Counted from the stretch's first letter, positions 1-6,372 are shown. The stretch: DNA of 11,116 nt from Chloroflexota bacterium (GCA_022561095.1 JADFRV010000058.1:1-11116), one strand, 5' to 3'. The notes: generated by a model from the sequence alone, not told the origin. Program-made: numbers and translations.

Positions 1-363
1 GCCGAGATCATTGAGATGCACCACGAAAGCAAGGTCGATTCCCCGTCTGGGACGGCCTTGGCCACCGCCCGCAGGATGGCCGAGGGCCGCGAGGGGCGCT
101 TCCAGCGGCCGCCCACACAGCGCGAAACGCTTGAGGGCACCCGCGGCGGTGCCGTTGACGGCGTCACCATCCACAGCGTGCGTCTCCCCGGCCTGGTCGC
201 CCACCAGGAGGTGATCTTCGGCGGGCTCGGTGAGACCCTCACCATCCGTCACGACTCCAGCAGCCGCGAAGCGTTCATGCCGGGCGTAATACTGGCGATA
301 AAGGACGTGATGGAGCGTCAGGACGTCGTCCACGGCCTGGAGAGATTGATCGGCCTGGAATAG
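1..363 (+). CDS. dapB: 4-hydroxy-tetrahydrodipicolinate reductase, C-terminal part (5' end outside window)
   Basis: DapB reduces 4-hydroxy-tetrahydrodipicolinate to tetrahydrodipicolinate with NAD(P)H in the cytoplasmic diaminopimelate/lysine pathway. The frame is open from base 1 and ends in TAG, giving about 120 residues, roughly the second half of a 240-270-residue enzyme. Near the left edge it reads EMHHESKVDSPSGTAL, the family signature: the histidine pair and the lysine are the proposed catalytic residues, and the SGTA segment binds substrate. Further on, RLPGLVAHQEVIFGG, the segment TLTIRHDSSSREAF and a final amphipathic helix match the family C-terminus. No truncation is seen apart from the window edge. 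asd and dapA of the same pathway follow at 1782-3704, but an unrelated flavoprotein gene lies between. The identification is near certain. Confidence 0.95.
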   Translation, partial: AEIIEMHHESKVDSPSGTALATARRMAEGREGRFQRPPTQRETLEGTRGGAVDGVTIHSVRLPGLVAHQEVIFGGLGETLTIRHDSSSREAFMPGVILAIKDVMERQDVVHGLERLIGLE

Positions 364-411
364 CCCGCGCCCATCCATGAGGCCCAAGTCGCCGGACCAT
401 AGCACAAAGGG

Positions 412-434
412 CTCTTGATTCCTGACCCCAAGAG
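412..434. repeat. Inverted repeat CTCTTG-N11-CAAGAG upstream of the flavoprotein gene
   Basis: CTCTTG (412-417) and CAAGAG (429-434) are exact reverse complements separated by 11 bases. The dyad overlaps the possible -35 element of the following promoter and lies 5 bases ahead of the longer dyad at 439-464. It could be a second protein-binding site. A 6-bp repeat can arise by chance, so this is a weak call. Confidence 0.3.
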
Positions 435-445
435 GATGCTATCAT
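415..445 (+). promoter_or_regulatory. Possible sigma70-type promoter for the flavoprotein gene
   Basis: TTGATT (415-420) and TATCAT (440-445) resemble -35 and -10 hexamers, 4 and 5 of 6 matches to consensus, but the 19-base spacer is longer than ideal. Transcription would begin near 452, leaving a leader of about 25 bases before the GTG at 478. The -10 lies inside the left arm of the 439-464 dyad, so a protein bound there would block the polymerase. The long spacer keeps confidence low. Confidence 0.35.
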
Positions 446-464
446 TCTATCCTGAGAATGATAG
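439..464. promoter_or_regulatory. Perfect 10-bp dyad, candidate operator (ATTC-N8-GAAT core)
   Basis: CTATCATTCT (439-448) and AGAATGATAG (455-464) are perfect reverse complements separated by six bases (ATCCTG). The dyad is AT-rich in a GC-rich region, ends 13 bases before the GTG start of the sulfide:quinone oxidoreductase-like gene and overlaps its possible -10. The core is ATTC (444-447), eight bases, GAAT (456-459), which fits the ATTC-N8-GAAT motif I recall for the sulfide-responsive ArsR repressors SqrR/BigR. The dyad is seen directly; the regulator is inference, and no ArsR gene lies in the window. With no T-run after it, it is not an intrinsic terminator of dapB. Confidence 0.6.
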
Positions 465-477
465 GTTGGATTAGACC

Positions 478-1629
478 GTGGCTGGCAAGACGATAGTCGT
501 CCTCGGCGGTGGCGTCGGCGGCTTGGTGGCCGCCAACCGGCTGCGGAAGCTCCTCCCCCGCGAGCACCGCGTCGTCCTCGTAGACCGCAACGTCTGGCAC
601 AGCTTTGCACCCGCCTATACCGCCGTCATGCTGGGCGGGAAAGTCGCCGCCCAGATCAGCCGCGACCTGCGCCGCCTCAACCGCAAGCGGATCGAGTTCA
701 TCGCCGATGAGATCGTCGCTATCGACCCCGCCAAGAAGACCGTGCACCTGAGCGGCCAAGAGCTCACCTACGATTACCTGATCGTCGCCTTGGGTACCCA
801 GTACACCGCGGGAGATATCCCCAAGCTGGGCACCGCCTACACCTACTACACCCTGGAGGGTGCGGAAGCCCTGTGCGAGGAGCTCGCCAACTTTACGTCT
901 GGCCGTATCGCGATCGTCGTTCCGGGCCTGCCCTACAAGTGCCCCGCCTCCCCCTACGAAGGCGCGCTTCTCTTGGACCACTACTTCCGCCGCCGCCGCC
1001 TCCGCACCGAGGTAGAGATACGGCTGTTCACCCCGGAGCCCGCGCCCCTGCCTGTGGCGGGCGCGGCGTTGGGCCGGGAGGTGACCGAGATACTGGCCGG
1101 CCGCGAGATCTGGTTCAGCCCCAACAGCCGTCTACAGGCAGTAGACCCCGAGGCCAGGAGGCTGACCTTCCAGGACGGTATCGACGCCGCCTACGACCTT
1201 CTCATCGGCGTGCCCCTGCACGAGGTCCCGACCGTAGTGCGCGAGGCCGGCCTGGCTCAGGAAGGCGGATGGGTCAGCGTGGACCGGGAGACGCTGGCCA
1301 CATCGTTCGAGGGTGTGTATGCGATTGGCGATGTCACCGGCATCCCGCTCGCCAACGGCCTCCAGCTGCCCAAGGCGGGAGTGTTCGCGCACGGCGAAGC
1401 TGAGGTCGTAGCGCGCAACATCGCCGCCGAGATTAACGATGGTGAGACCCGCTGGGCGTTCGGTGGAGAAGGCTCCTGCTTCCTGGAGACCGGCTACGGC
1501 AAGGCGGCATACGTGACCGGCAACTTCTACGCCGAGCCTGACCCGGAGGTGAAGTTGCGCCAGCCCAGCTTCGTCTGGCGCTGGGTGAAAGAAGGCTTCG
1601 TTCGCACCTGGCTCTGGCGCTGGTTCTAG
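478..1629 (+). CDS. Sulfide:quinone oxidoreductase-like FAD-dependent oxidoreductase
   Basis: This 383-residue flavoprotein belongs to the two-dinucleotide-binding-domain family of sulfide:quinone oxidoreductases (SQR), flavocytochrome c sulfide dehydrogenases and type II NADH dehydrogenases. The N-terminal FAD motif is GGGVGG (10-15), with Asp36 ending the second strand; YAIGDV (281-286) is the second FAD contact. Cys155 in PYKCPASPYE and Cys334 in GSCFLETGYGK sit where SQR keeps the cysteine pair that carries sulfur (156 and 347 in Aquifex SQR, from memory). No cysteine replaces the third one near residue 124; the nearest is Cys133. The C-terminus (FVWRWVKEGFVRTWLWRWF) is aromatic and basic, as expected for monotopic membrane attachment. 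The likely role is oxidising sulfide or a persulfide and reducing quinone. The start is GTG with a weak AGG-type ribosome site. The gene splits a lysine cluster and has its own regulatory region. The family is certain; the substrate is only probable. Confidence 0.8.
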   Translation: MAGKTIVVLGGGVGGLVAANRLRKLLPREHRVVLVDRNVWHSFAPAYTAVMLGGKVAAQISRDLRRLNRKRIEFIADEIVAIDPAKKTVHLSGQELTYDYLIVALGTQYTAGDIPKLGTAYTYYTLEGAEALCEELANFTSGRIAIVVPGLPYKCPASPYEGALLLDHYFRRRRLRTEVEIRLFTPEPAPLPVAGAALGREVTEILAGREIWFSPNSRLQAVDPEARRLTFQDGIDAAYDLLIGVPLHEVPTVVREAGLAQEGGWVSVDRETLATSFEGVYAIGDVTGIPLANGLQLPKAGVFAHGEAEVVARNIAAEINDGETRWAFGGEGSCFLETGYGKAAYVTGNFYAEPDPEVKLRQPSFVWRWVKEGFVRTWLWRWF

Positions 1630-1698
1630 ACGCCGCCCACACAGACGATCCGCTGCCGTGGAGTAGAGCTTCCCACTTGCAGGGCGCAGCGCCTCCCG

Positions 1699-1758
1699 TT
1701 GCGGCTCAAACTCCAATCGGCTAACATGGTCGCGCCGCAGCCGAATCCGACGGCTGCG
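1699..1758 (+). promoter_or_regulatory. Weak promoter-like hexamers and a GC hairpin upstream of asd
   Basis: The 152-base gap between the flavoprotein gene and asd holds TTGCGG (1699-1704) and TAACAT (1722-1727) spaced by 17 bases, a weak sigma70-like pair. Downstream, CGCAGCCG (1736-1743) and CGGCTGCG (1751-1758) form an 8-bp inverted repeat with a 7-base loop, 23 bases before the asd start. No T-run follows, so it is not a standard terminator. It could be a leader hairpin or an operator. I see nothing else in the gap. Confidence 0.3.
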
Positions 1759-1781
1759 CCGTATCCCGAGAGTGAGTACGA

Positions 1782-2798
1782 ATGGCCAAGGATTACAACG
1801 TCGCAGTAGTCGGCGCCACCGGCCTTGTGGGGCAGGAGTTCCTCAAGCTCGTCCTGGAGAGAGGCTTCCCTATTAGAGAGCTGCGCCTCCTCGCCTCTAA
1901 CCGCTCGGCGGGGCGCCGCGTCACCGTGGGCGAATGGCAGCTGGAGGTAGAGGAGACCAACTCTAAGTCCTTCGCCGGCGTGGACATCGCCTTCTTCTCC
2001 GCCACCACGGAAGTCTCCAAGCGAATAATCCCCGCCGCTGTCAAGGCCGGCGCCGTCGTCATCGACGATAGCTCGGCCTGGCGTATGGAGCCGGACGTCC
2101 CTCTGGTTGTGCCGGAGGTGAACGCCGAGGATCTGGAGGGTCACAAGGGGACCATCTCCATCCCCAACTGCCCCACCACGCCCTTGGTACATACCCTCTG
2201 GCCCCTCCACACAGCCAACCCGATTAAGCGCATCATCGTCGATACCTACCAGTCCGTTTCGGGGCACGGCGCCAAGGCGGTTCAGGAGCTTACCGCCCAG
2301 ACCCGCGCCGTGCTGGACGGCGACAGCACCACCGCCCACGTCTTCCCTCACCAGATAGCCTTCAGCCTGCTGCCCCACGTGGACGTCTTCCTGGGCAGCG
2401 GCTACACCAAAGAGGAGTGGAAGATAATCAACGAGACCAAGAAGATCATGCACGAGCCCGATCTGGCGATATCCGCCACCTGCGTTCGCGTGCCCGTATA
2501 CGTCGGGCACTGCGAGGCTGTGCATGTGGAGTTCAGCCACCCCATCACCCCGGAAGACGTGCAGACTATCCTCCGCGACACCCCCGGCGTGACAATCCAG
2601 GACGAGCCGTCCGTGAACCTATACCCCACGCCCAGGGGCGTCGTCGGCAAGGACGACACGTTCGTGGGACGCATTCGCCAGGACGCTTCCCATCCGATGG
2701 GAATCGCCATGTGGATCGCCAGCGATAACCTCCGCAAGGGCGCCGCCCTCAACGCGATCCAGATCGCGGAGGAGCTGATCGCCCGCCGCCTGATATAG
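1782..2798 (+). CDS. asd: Aspartate-semialdehyde dehydrogenase
   Basis: Asd converts L-aspartyl-4-phosphate to aspartate semialdehyde with NADPH, the branch-point step for lysine, threonine and methionine. The 338-residue length is normal. The N-terminal motif GATGLVGQEF (11-20) binds NADP. Cys130 in SIPNCPTTPLV is the catalytic nucleophile; the family usually has NPNCST, so the residues beside it vary. The QSVSGHG loop (157-163), and Arg236 and His243 in RVPVYVGHCE, are the expected substrate-binding arginine and general-base histidine. The ATG follows GAGAGTGAG at 1768-1776 with 5-base spacing. dapA begins 9 bases after the stop, so the two are surely co-transcribed. Confidence is very high. 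Confidence 0.97.
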   Translation: MAKDYNVAVVGATGLVGQEFLKLVLERGFPIRELRLLASNRSAGRRVTVGEWQLEVEETNSKSFAGVDIAFFSATTEVSKRIIPAAVKAGAVVIDDSSAWRMEPDVPLVVPEVNAEDLEGHKGTISIPNCPTTPLVHTLWPLHTANPIKRIIVDTYQSVSGHGAKAVQELTAQTRAVLDGDSTTAHVFPHQIAFSLLPHVDVFLGSGYTKEEWKIINETKKIMHEPDLAISATCVRVPVYVGHCEAVHVEFSHPITPEDVQTILRDTPGVTIQDEPSVNLYPTPRGVVGKDDTFVGRIRQDASHPMGIAMWIASDNLRKGAALNAIQIAEELIARRLI

Positions 2799-2807
2799 GA
2801 GCTGCTC

Positions 2808-3704
2808 ATGGAGATCGGACGTCTTCTCACCCCCATGGTCACCCCCTTCGACGACGAAGGGCAGGTGGACTACGAGCAGGCGCGGCGGCTGGCCCGTGCC
2901 CTGCTAGACTCCGGCAGCGACGGCCTGGTGATCGCTGCCACCACCGGTGAGGGGCCGACGCTGACCAATGACGAGAAGCTGAAGCTGTTCGCCGCCGTCA
3001 AGGAGGCGGTGAACGGCCGCGCCGCCGTCATAGCCGGCACCGGTACCAACAACACCGCCGCCAGCATAGAGCTGTCCCAGGAGACGGAGCGCATCGGCGT
3101 CGACGGCCTCCTGCTCACCGTGCCCTACTACAACAAGCCCACGCAGGACGGTCTCTACCGCCACTTCGAGGCGATCGCCCGGGCGACCAGACTGCCCTGC
3201 ATCCTCTACAACATCCCCTCACGCACCGGCGTCAACATGACGGCGGAGACCACCCTCCGCCTCTCCCGCATGCCGAACATCGTTGGCATCAAGGAGTCAT
3301 CAGGCGACCTCGTCCAGATCGCCCGCATTATCGACGACGCCGGCGATGACTTTCGCCTCTGGAGCGGTGATGACGCCCTGACTCTGCCCATCCTCGCCAT
3401 CGGCGGCTACGGCGTCATCGCCGTGGTCTCTCACCTCGCCGGCGTCCAGCTGCACCGGATCATCGACGACTATCTGGCCGGTCGCACGGCTGATGCCGCG
3501 AGCGGCCATCGTCGCCTCCTGCCCCTGATGCAGACCCTGATGACTGCGGCCAGCAACCCGGCCCCCGTGAAGTACGCCCTCAACCAGGTCGGCTTCAGAG
3601 TCGGCGCCCCCCGGCTGCCGCTGGTAGAGCCGGAGGGGGATGCGGCCGAGCGCATCATGGCGGAGGTGCGGCGCAGTCGGATAGACTTAGCGGTGGCGGT
3701 TTAA
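2808..3704 (+). CDS. dapA: 4-hydroxy-tetrahydrodipicolinate synthase
   Basis: DapA condenses pyruvate with aspartate semialdehyde, the product of asd just upstream, as the first committed step of lysine synthesis. It is a 298-residue class I aldolase barrel of normal length. Lys162 in GIKESSGD forms the Schiff base with pyruvate. Tyr134 and Arg139 in LYNIPSRTG, the TTGEGPTL loop (45-52) and Tyr108 in PYYNKPTQDG are the other expected active-site elements. GGYGVIAVVSHL (199-210) is the late barrel strand typical of DapA. Related barrel enzymes (KDG aldolase, N-acetylneuraminate lyase) share the fold, but context and motifs favour DapA. The AGGAG ribosome site (2797-2801) overlaps the asd stop codon, which indicates translational coupling. 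Confidence 0.95.
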   Translation: MEIGRLLTPMVTPFDDEGQVDYEQARRLARALLDSGSDGLVIAATTGEGPTLTNDEKLKLFAAVKEAVNGRAAVIAGTGTNNTAASIELSQETERIGVDGLLLTVPYYNKPTQDGLYRHFEAIARATRLPCILYNIPSRTGVNMTAETTLRLSRMPNIVGIKESSGDLVQIARIIDDAGDDFRLWSGDDALTLPILAIGGYGVIAVVSHLAGVQLHRIIDDYLAGRTADAASGHRRLLPLMQTLMTAASNPAPVKYALNQVGFRVGAPRLPLVEPEGDAAERIMAEVRRSRIDLAVAV

Positions 3705-3723
3705 GAAAAGGAAGGAGCTACAA

Positions 3724-4008
3724 ATGGCGAGCATGTTCATAAAGCACCGCGTGGCGGACTACGCCAGGTGGAAGCCCGTCTTCGACGAGCACGAGCCTCT
3801 GCGGATAGAGTACGGCACCGTCGGCCACAGCCTCCACCGTGACGCCGACGATCCCAACGTCATCATCATCGCCTTTAGGGTGAATGACTTGAACCGGGCC
3901 AAGGAGTTCGCCGGCTCCGAGGAGCTGCGGGCGGCGATGGAGCGGGCCGGAGTACAGGGTCCGCCGGAGATCTGGTTCGCCGATGACGTCGAGGAGAAAC
4001 GCTACTAG
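3724..4008 (+). CDS. Small dimeric alpha/beta-barrel (ABM/cyclase-like) protein
   Basis: This 94-residue soluble protein has a sequence pattern like small ferredoxin-fold barrel proteins related to antibiotic-biosynthesis monooxygenases and polyketide cyclases. It opens with strand MFIKHRVADYARWKPVFDEH, continues with a helix, then a GHSLHRDADDPNVIIIAFRV strand pair, a helix rich in charged residues and a final strand PPEIWFAD. Such proteins usually dimerise; members of the wider family include cofactor-free oxygenases, but I see no diagnostic catalytic residue here, so the function is unknown. AGGAAGGAG (3709-3717) is a very strong ribosome site 6 bases before the ATG, so it may be well translated. 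It starts 19 bases after dapA and probably shares its transcript. I see no link to lysine synthesis. Confidence 0.8.
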   Translation: MASMFIKHRVADYARWKPVFDEHEPLRIEYGTVGHSLHRDADDPNVIIIAFRVNDLNRAKEFAGSEELRAAMERAGVQGPPEIWFADDVEEKRY

Positions 4009-4034
4009 TCGTCGGCGCTGCCGAGAGGTTACTG

Positions 4035-4484
4035 ATGCGTTTTCCCATCCGCATGAGCCCCCTCTGGCGGCCGTTGCTCCTGCCCTTCGGGGGCACGTCG
4101 CAGCGCTCCTACGTCGAGCTGGAGGACGGGGTGCTGCACGTGCGCTTCGGCTGGCTGTTCGACCATCGTTTCCCCCTGAGCCAGGTGGAGGCCGCGTCGC
4201 CATCTCACTGGCCGCTGCTGGCTGGTATCGGCTGGCGCACGAACTTCCGTGGCACCGTGGGCCTGATCGGCACCTACGCCAACGTTGTTGAGATACGGTT
4301 CAAGGAGCGCCAGCGCCTGCGTATGCTCCTCCCCACGTCCTGCGAGCGCCTCTACCTCTCTCTACAGGAGCCGCATGACTTCATCAACGCCCTGCAAGAA
4401 GCCACTTCGATAGATGCCCCGGCGGAGCCGGTGGCCGCGGCGCCGACGGCTCGGAAGCGGCGTCGCAAGAAGAAGAGCGGCTAG
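4035..4484 (+). CDS. Hypothetical protein with PH-like pattern and basic tail
   Basis: This 149-residue protein has no function I can name. Residues about 20-115 alternate short strands with glycine turns (YVELEDGVLHVRFGWLF, then PLSQV, then GIGWRTNFRGTVGLIGTY, then VVEIRF) and end in a helix beginning LSLQEPHDFINAL. That resembles bacterial PH-like small-barrel proteins and suggests a scaffold or binding role. The tail is alanine/proline-rich and then strongly basic (RKRRRKKK), possibly contacting nucleic acid or membrane lipid. I see no signal peptide or clear transmembrane segment. GAGAGG (4023-4028) gives a ribosome site. It is the last gene of the rightward group, and its TAG stop overlaps the stop of the convergent gene on the other strand. 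Confidence 0.75.
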   Translation: MRFPIRMSPLWRPLLLPFGGTSQRSYVELEDGVLHVRFGWLFDHRFPLSQVEAASPSHWPLLAGIGWRTNFRGTVGLIGTYANVVEIRFKERQRLRMLLPTSCERLYLSLQEPHDFINALQEATSIDAPAEPVAAAPTARKRRRKKKSG

Positions 4485-4942
4485 CTCCCCTCTCGCGCCC
4501 GCACGAACGCCTGCCAGCGCTTCCGCAGCTCCGACTGGCCCCAGCTATAGCCCACAGCGTCGCCCACGCTGTTCGCCACGTTCGCCGAGCCGATGTAGAA
4601 CAGCGCCATCGTCCCGAAGAACGCCAGCGCCGTCCACCAGCTAACCCCGGAGAACGCCAGCGGCAACAGCCCCAGCACCACCCCCAGCGTCAGCCCGCTC
4701 CAGGCGATGCCGCGCACCACCCAGCCCTCCCGTGACCGCTGGCTGCGGAACATCGAGAACACCTCGTCAGGTACGCGCGTCACAGCGGGCCAATCGGTCA
4801 GGGAGCGGCCGCAGTGAGGACAAGAGTTGCCCTCCTTCCCTGCGGGAACGGGGTGATAGCAGTAGCCGCAGAACCGGCCGGCGTTGGGCGCCTTCCCCTC
4901 CAGGACGTCATCCAGGAGGCCGAGCAGCCGCTCTGAGAGGAT
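4481..4942 (-). CDS. Zinc-ribbon membrane protein, start codon unresolved
   Basis: From 4783 down the frame encodes about 100 residues with two hydrophobic segments (roughly residues 21-45 and 49-70 counted from the GTG at 4783) and a conserved-looking tail, GDAVGYSWGQSELRKRWQAF. The same frame is open upstream to 5014 and encodes an evident zinc ribbon: FCGYC (cysteines at 4868-4870 and 4859-4861) and CPHCG (4820-4822 and 4811-4813), preceded by an amphipathic helix, SERLLGLLDDVLEG. No ATG, GTG or TTG occurs in frame between the stop at 5015-5017 and the GTG at 4783. Either an unusual start such as ATC 4940-4942 or CTG 4925-4927 is used, or a base error or frameshift hides the start. The left limit given here is the ATC and is provisional. 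It follows the F420-type PPOX gene on the same strand; function unknown. Confidence 0.65.
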   Translation of the reverse strand: MLSERLLGLLDDVLEGKAPNAGRFCGYCYHPVPAGKEGNSCPHCGRSLTDWPAVTRVPDEVFSMFRSQRSREGWVVRGIAWSGLTLGVVLGLLPLAFSGVSWWTALAFFGTMALFYIGSANVANSVGDAVGYSWGQSELRKRWQAFVRAREGS

Positions 4943-5006
4943 GCCCTGAGGCGGCCTCTCGAAGGTCGTGGTTGACTCTCGTGTTCCCTGTGTCGTCGCT
5001 CGACCT

Positions 5007-5411
5007 CTAGTCCGTCATTATCGAGCCGACGTGCTCCGGCTCGATAACCAGGATCACCCGCTGGTCTCCCGGCTGGTGGTACGGGTATTTGTCCAGGCCC
5101 AGGTACTTCTTGGCTAGCTTGTCTATGTGCTCGTCTGCACCCTCGTGTGTGATCTCCACTACGCGGCCCCGGATGAAGGCCGATGAGTAGGGATTCTCCT
5201 GGTTATAAATTGAAATAGCCACGCGGGCGTCGCGGCGGACGTTTCGGGGCTTGGATCGACCCTCTGCCGAGTTCACCAGGATGCGGTCGCCATCCACGTC
5301 CACCCACACGGGCGATACCTGGGGCGAGCCGTCCGGCATGAGGGTGGCCAGGTGGCCGTAGTTAGGCTCTCGGAACAGCTTCTTGACACCTTCGGACAGG
5401 GTTGCGGACAT
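5007..5411 (-). CDS. PPOX-class F420-dependent (or FMN) oxidoreductase
   Basis: This 134-residue protein has the split beta-barrel fold of pyridoxamine 5'-phosphate oxidase-like proteins. GHLATLMPDGSPQVSPVWVDVDGDRILVNSAEG (19-51) is the N-terminal barrel signature. GRSKPRNVRRD (51-61) is the phosphate-binding segment; its lysine (54) and arginines resemble the F420-binding residues of the Rv1155-type subfamily. The C-terminus is PGDQRVILVIEPEHVGSIM. Partners of this kind use F420 or FMN to reduce small substrates; the substrate is unknown. The start is fixed by AGGAGGT (5418-5424) six bases before the ATG; the upstream open frame lacks family similarity. It begins 37 bases after the LLM-class oxidoreductase, another probable F420 enzyme. 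An 11-bp inverted repeat lies in its last codons. Confidence 0.88.
   Translation of the reverse strand: MSATLSEGVKKLFREPNYGHLATLMPDGSPQVSPVWVDVDGDRILVNSAEGRSKPRNVRRDARVAISIYNQENPYSSAFIRGRVVEITHEGADEHIDKLAKKYLGLDKYPYHQPGDQRVILVIEPEHVGSIMTD
5018..5047 (-). repeat. Perfect 11-bp inverted repeat in the last codons of the PPOX gene
   Basis: On the plus strand TTATCGAGCCG (5018-5028) and CGGCTCGATAA (5037-5047) are exact reverse complements with an 8-base loop. In the minus-strand mRNA the hairpin ends within 10 bases of the PPOX stop codon and lies just ahead of the zinc-ribbon gene. No T-run follows, so it is not a standard intrinsic terminator. It could be an mRNA processing or stability element, or could affect translation downstream. 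Confidence 0.6.
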
Positions 5412-5417
5412 GACACT

Positions 5418-5424
5418 ACCTCCT
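5418..5424 (-). promoter_or_regulatory. Perfect Shine-Dalgarno site of the PPOX gene
   Basis: The minus strand reads AGGAGGT here, six bases before the ATG at 5411-5409. This strong site decides the start codon and rejects the longer open frame that continues upstream into the LLM-class gene. Confidence 0.85.
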
Positions 5425-5448
5425 AACGTTTTGGAGCGATGTTTCTTA

Positions 5449-6372
5449 TTACTCTGACGCCAGCTCCCGCATCTGCTCCATCCGCGACAGGAAGCCCTCC
5501 ACCGAGACGCCGTCGGGCGAGACCGATGGATCGAAGTGGATCTCCGCCACTCCAACCTCTCGCGTGGCGGCGATGTCCGACTTGATCTGTTCAGATGAGC
5601 CCGTGAATATCCAACGGTCCTCGCCCAGTGCTTCATCTGTCACGAGTATGTTGGCCCGCACCACAACCTCCAGCTCGTTCGGGTCGCGGCCCGCCTGCTG
5701 GGCCATATCGCTCAACCCTGCGATCATCTGCTTCATCGCATCCGGGGGCAAGCCCGCCGGCAACCAGCCGTTGGCCATCGTCGCCGTTCGTTTGAGGCCG
5801 CCCGGCGAGAAGGCTGCCAGGTAGATGGGCGGGTGCGGCTTCTGCACCGGCTTGGGGAGGATGACCGACTTCGGGATCTGGTAGAACTCACCCTGGAACT
5901 CCACCGGGTCAGTCGTCCAGATCGCTTTAAGGACGCTGAGGAACTCGTCCGCCCGCCGGCCACGCTGCTTCATCGACGCGCCGGCGGCGTCAAACTCGTC
6001 CTGGGACCAGCCCAGCCCTAGCCCCAGCCGTAGCCGGCCGCCCGACAGCACGTCCAGGGTGGTGAGCCTGCGGGCCAGCATCACCGGGTTGTAGTACGGC
6101 ATGTCGAGGATGCTGGTGCCCAGGGCGACGCGGCTCGTCTGTCCGGCAACAAACGTCAACGCCTCAAGCGGATCGAGGACGATCTTGTACGCTTCGGGGA
6201 GCGAGCCGTCAGGCGTGGCCATGTATGGGGTCTTCGGCTCGATCGGGTAGAGCAGACGTTCCGTAACCCAGACGCTGTCATAGCCAAGCTCCTCGGCCCG
6301 CTGGGCTACCCGAACGATAGCTTCGGGACCCGCCGCCGGACCGATCTGGGGTAGATTGAATCCTAACCGCAT
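5449..6372 (-). CDS. LLM-class, probably F420-dependent oxidoreductase
   Basis: This 307-residue protein is a TIM barrel of the luciferase-like monooxygenase superfamily, resembling the Rv2161c-type F420-dependent group. MRLGFNLPQIGPAAGPE starts the first strand, RAEELGYDSVWVTERL (25-40) is the family-typical helix-strand, and SRVALGTSILDMPYYNPVMLARRLTTLDVLSGGRLRLGLGLGW (80-122) is its strongest signature. LPKPVQKPHPPIYLAAFSP follows near the middle. The cofactor is probably F420 (FMN is possible); the substrate is unknown. The ATG at 6372 follows AAGGAG; a further open stretch to 6429 lacks similarity and was rejected. The F420-type PPOX gene follows 37 bases downstream and is presumably co-transcribed. 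The 111-base gap upstream holds an AT-rich direct repeat. Confidence 0.9.
   Translation of the reverse strand: MRLGFNLPQIGPAAGPEAIVRVAQRAEELGYDSVWVTERLLYPIEPKTPYMATPDGSLPEAYKIVLDPLEALTFVAGQTSRVALGTSILDMPYYNPVMLARRLTTLDVLSGGRLRLGLGLGWSQDEFDAAGASMKQRGRRADEFLSVLKAIWTTDPVEFQGEFYQIPKSVILPKPVQKPHPPIYLAAFSPGGLKRTATMANGWLPAGLPPDAMKQMIAGLSDMAQQAGRDPNELEVVVRANILVTDEALGEDRWIFTGSSEQIKSDIAATREVGVAEIHFDPSVSPDGVSVEGFLSRMEQMRELASE

Noticed and set aside
1132..1716. A 194-codon minus-strand frame opposite the flavoprotein gene
   Set aside because: It is a shadow of a GC-rich coding sequence with no domain pattern.
1626..2540. A 304-codon minus-strand frame opposite asd
   Set aside because: It is antisense to a certain asd gene with catalytic motifs, has no recognisable domain and no ribosome site I could identify.
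5007..5636. A longer form of the PPOX protein starting at 5636
   Set aside because: The extra N-terminus overlaps the LLM-class gene, has no family similarity, and a perfect ribosome site precedes the ATG at 5411.
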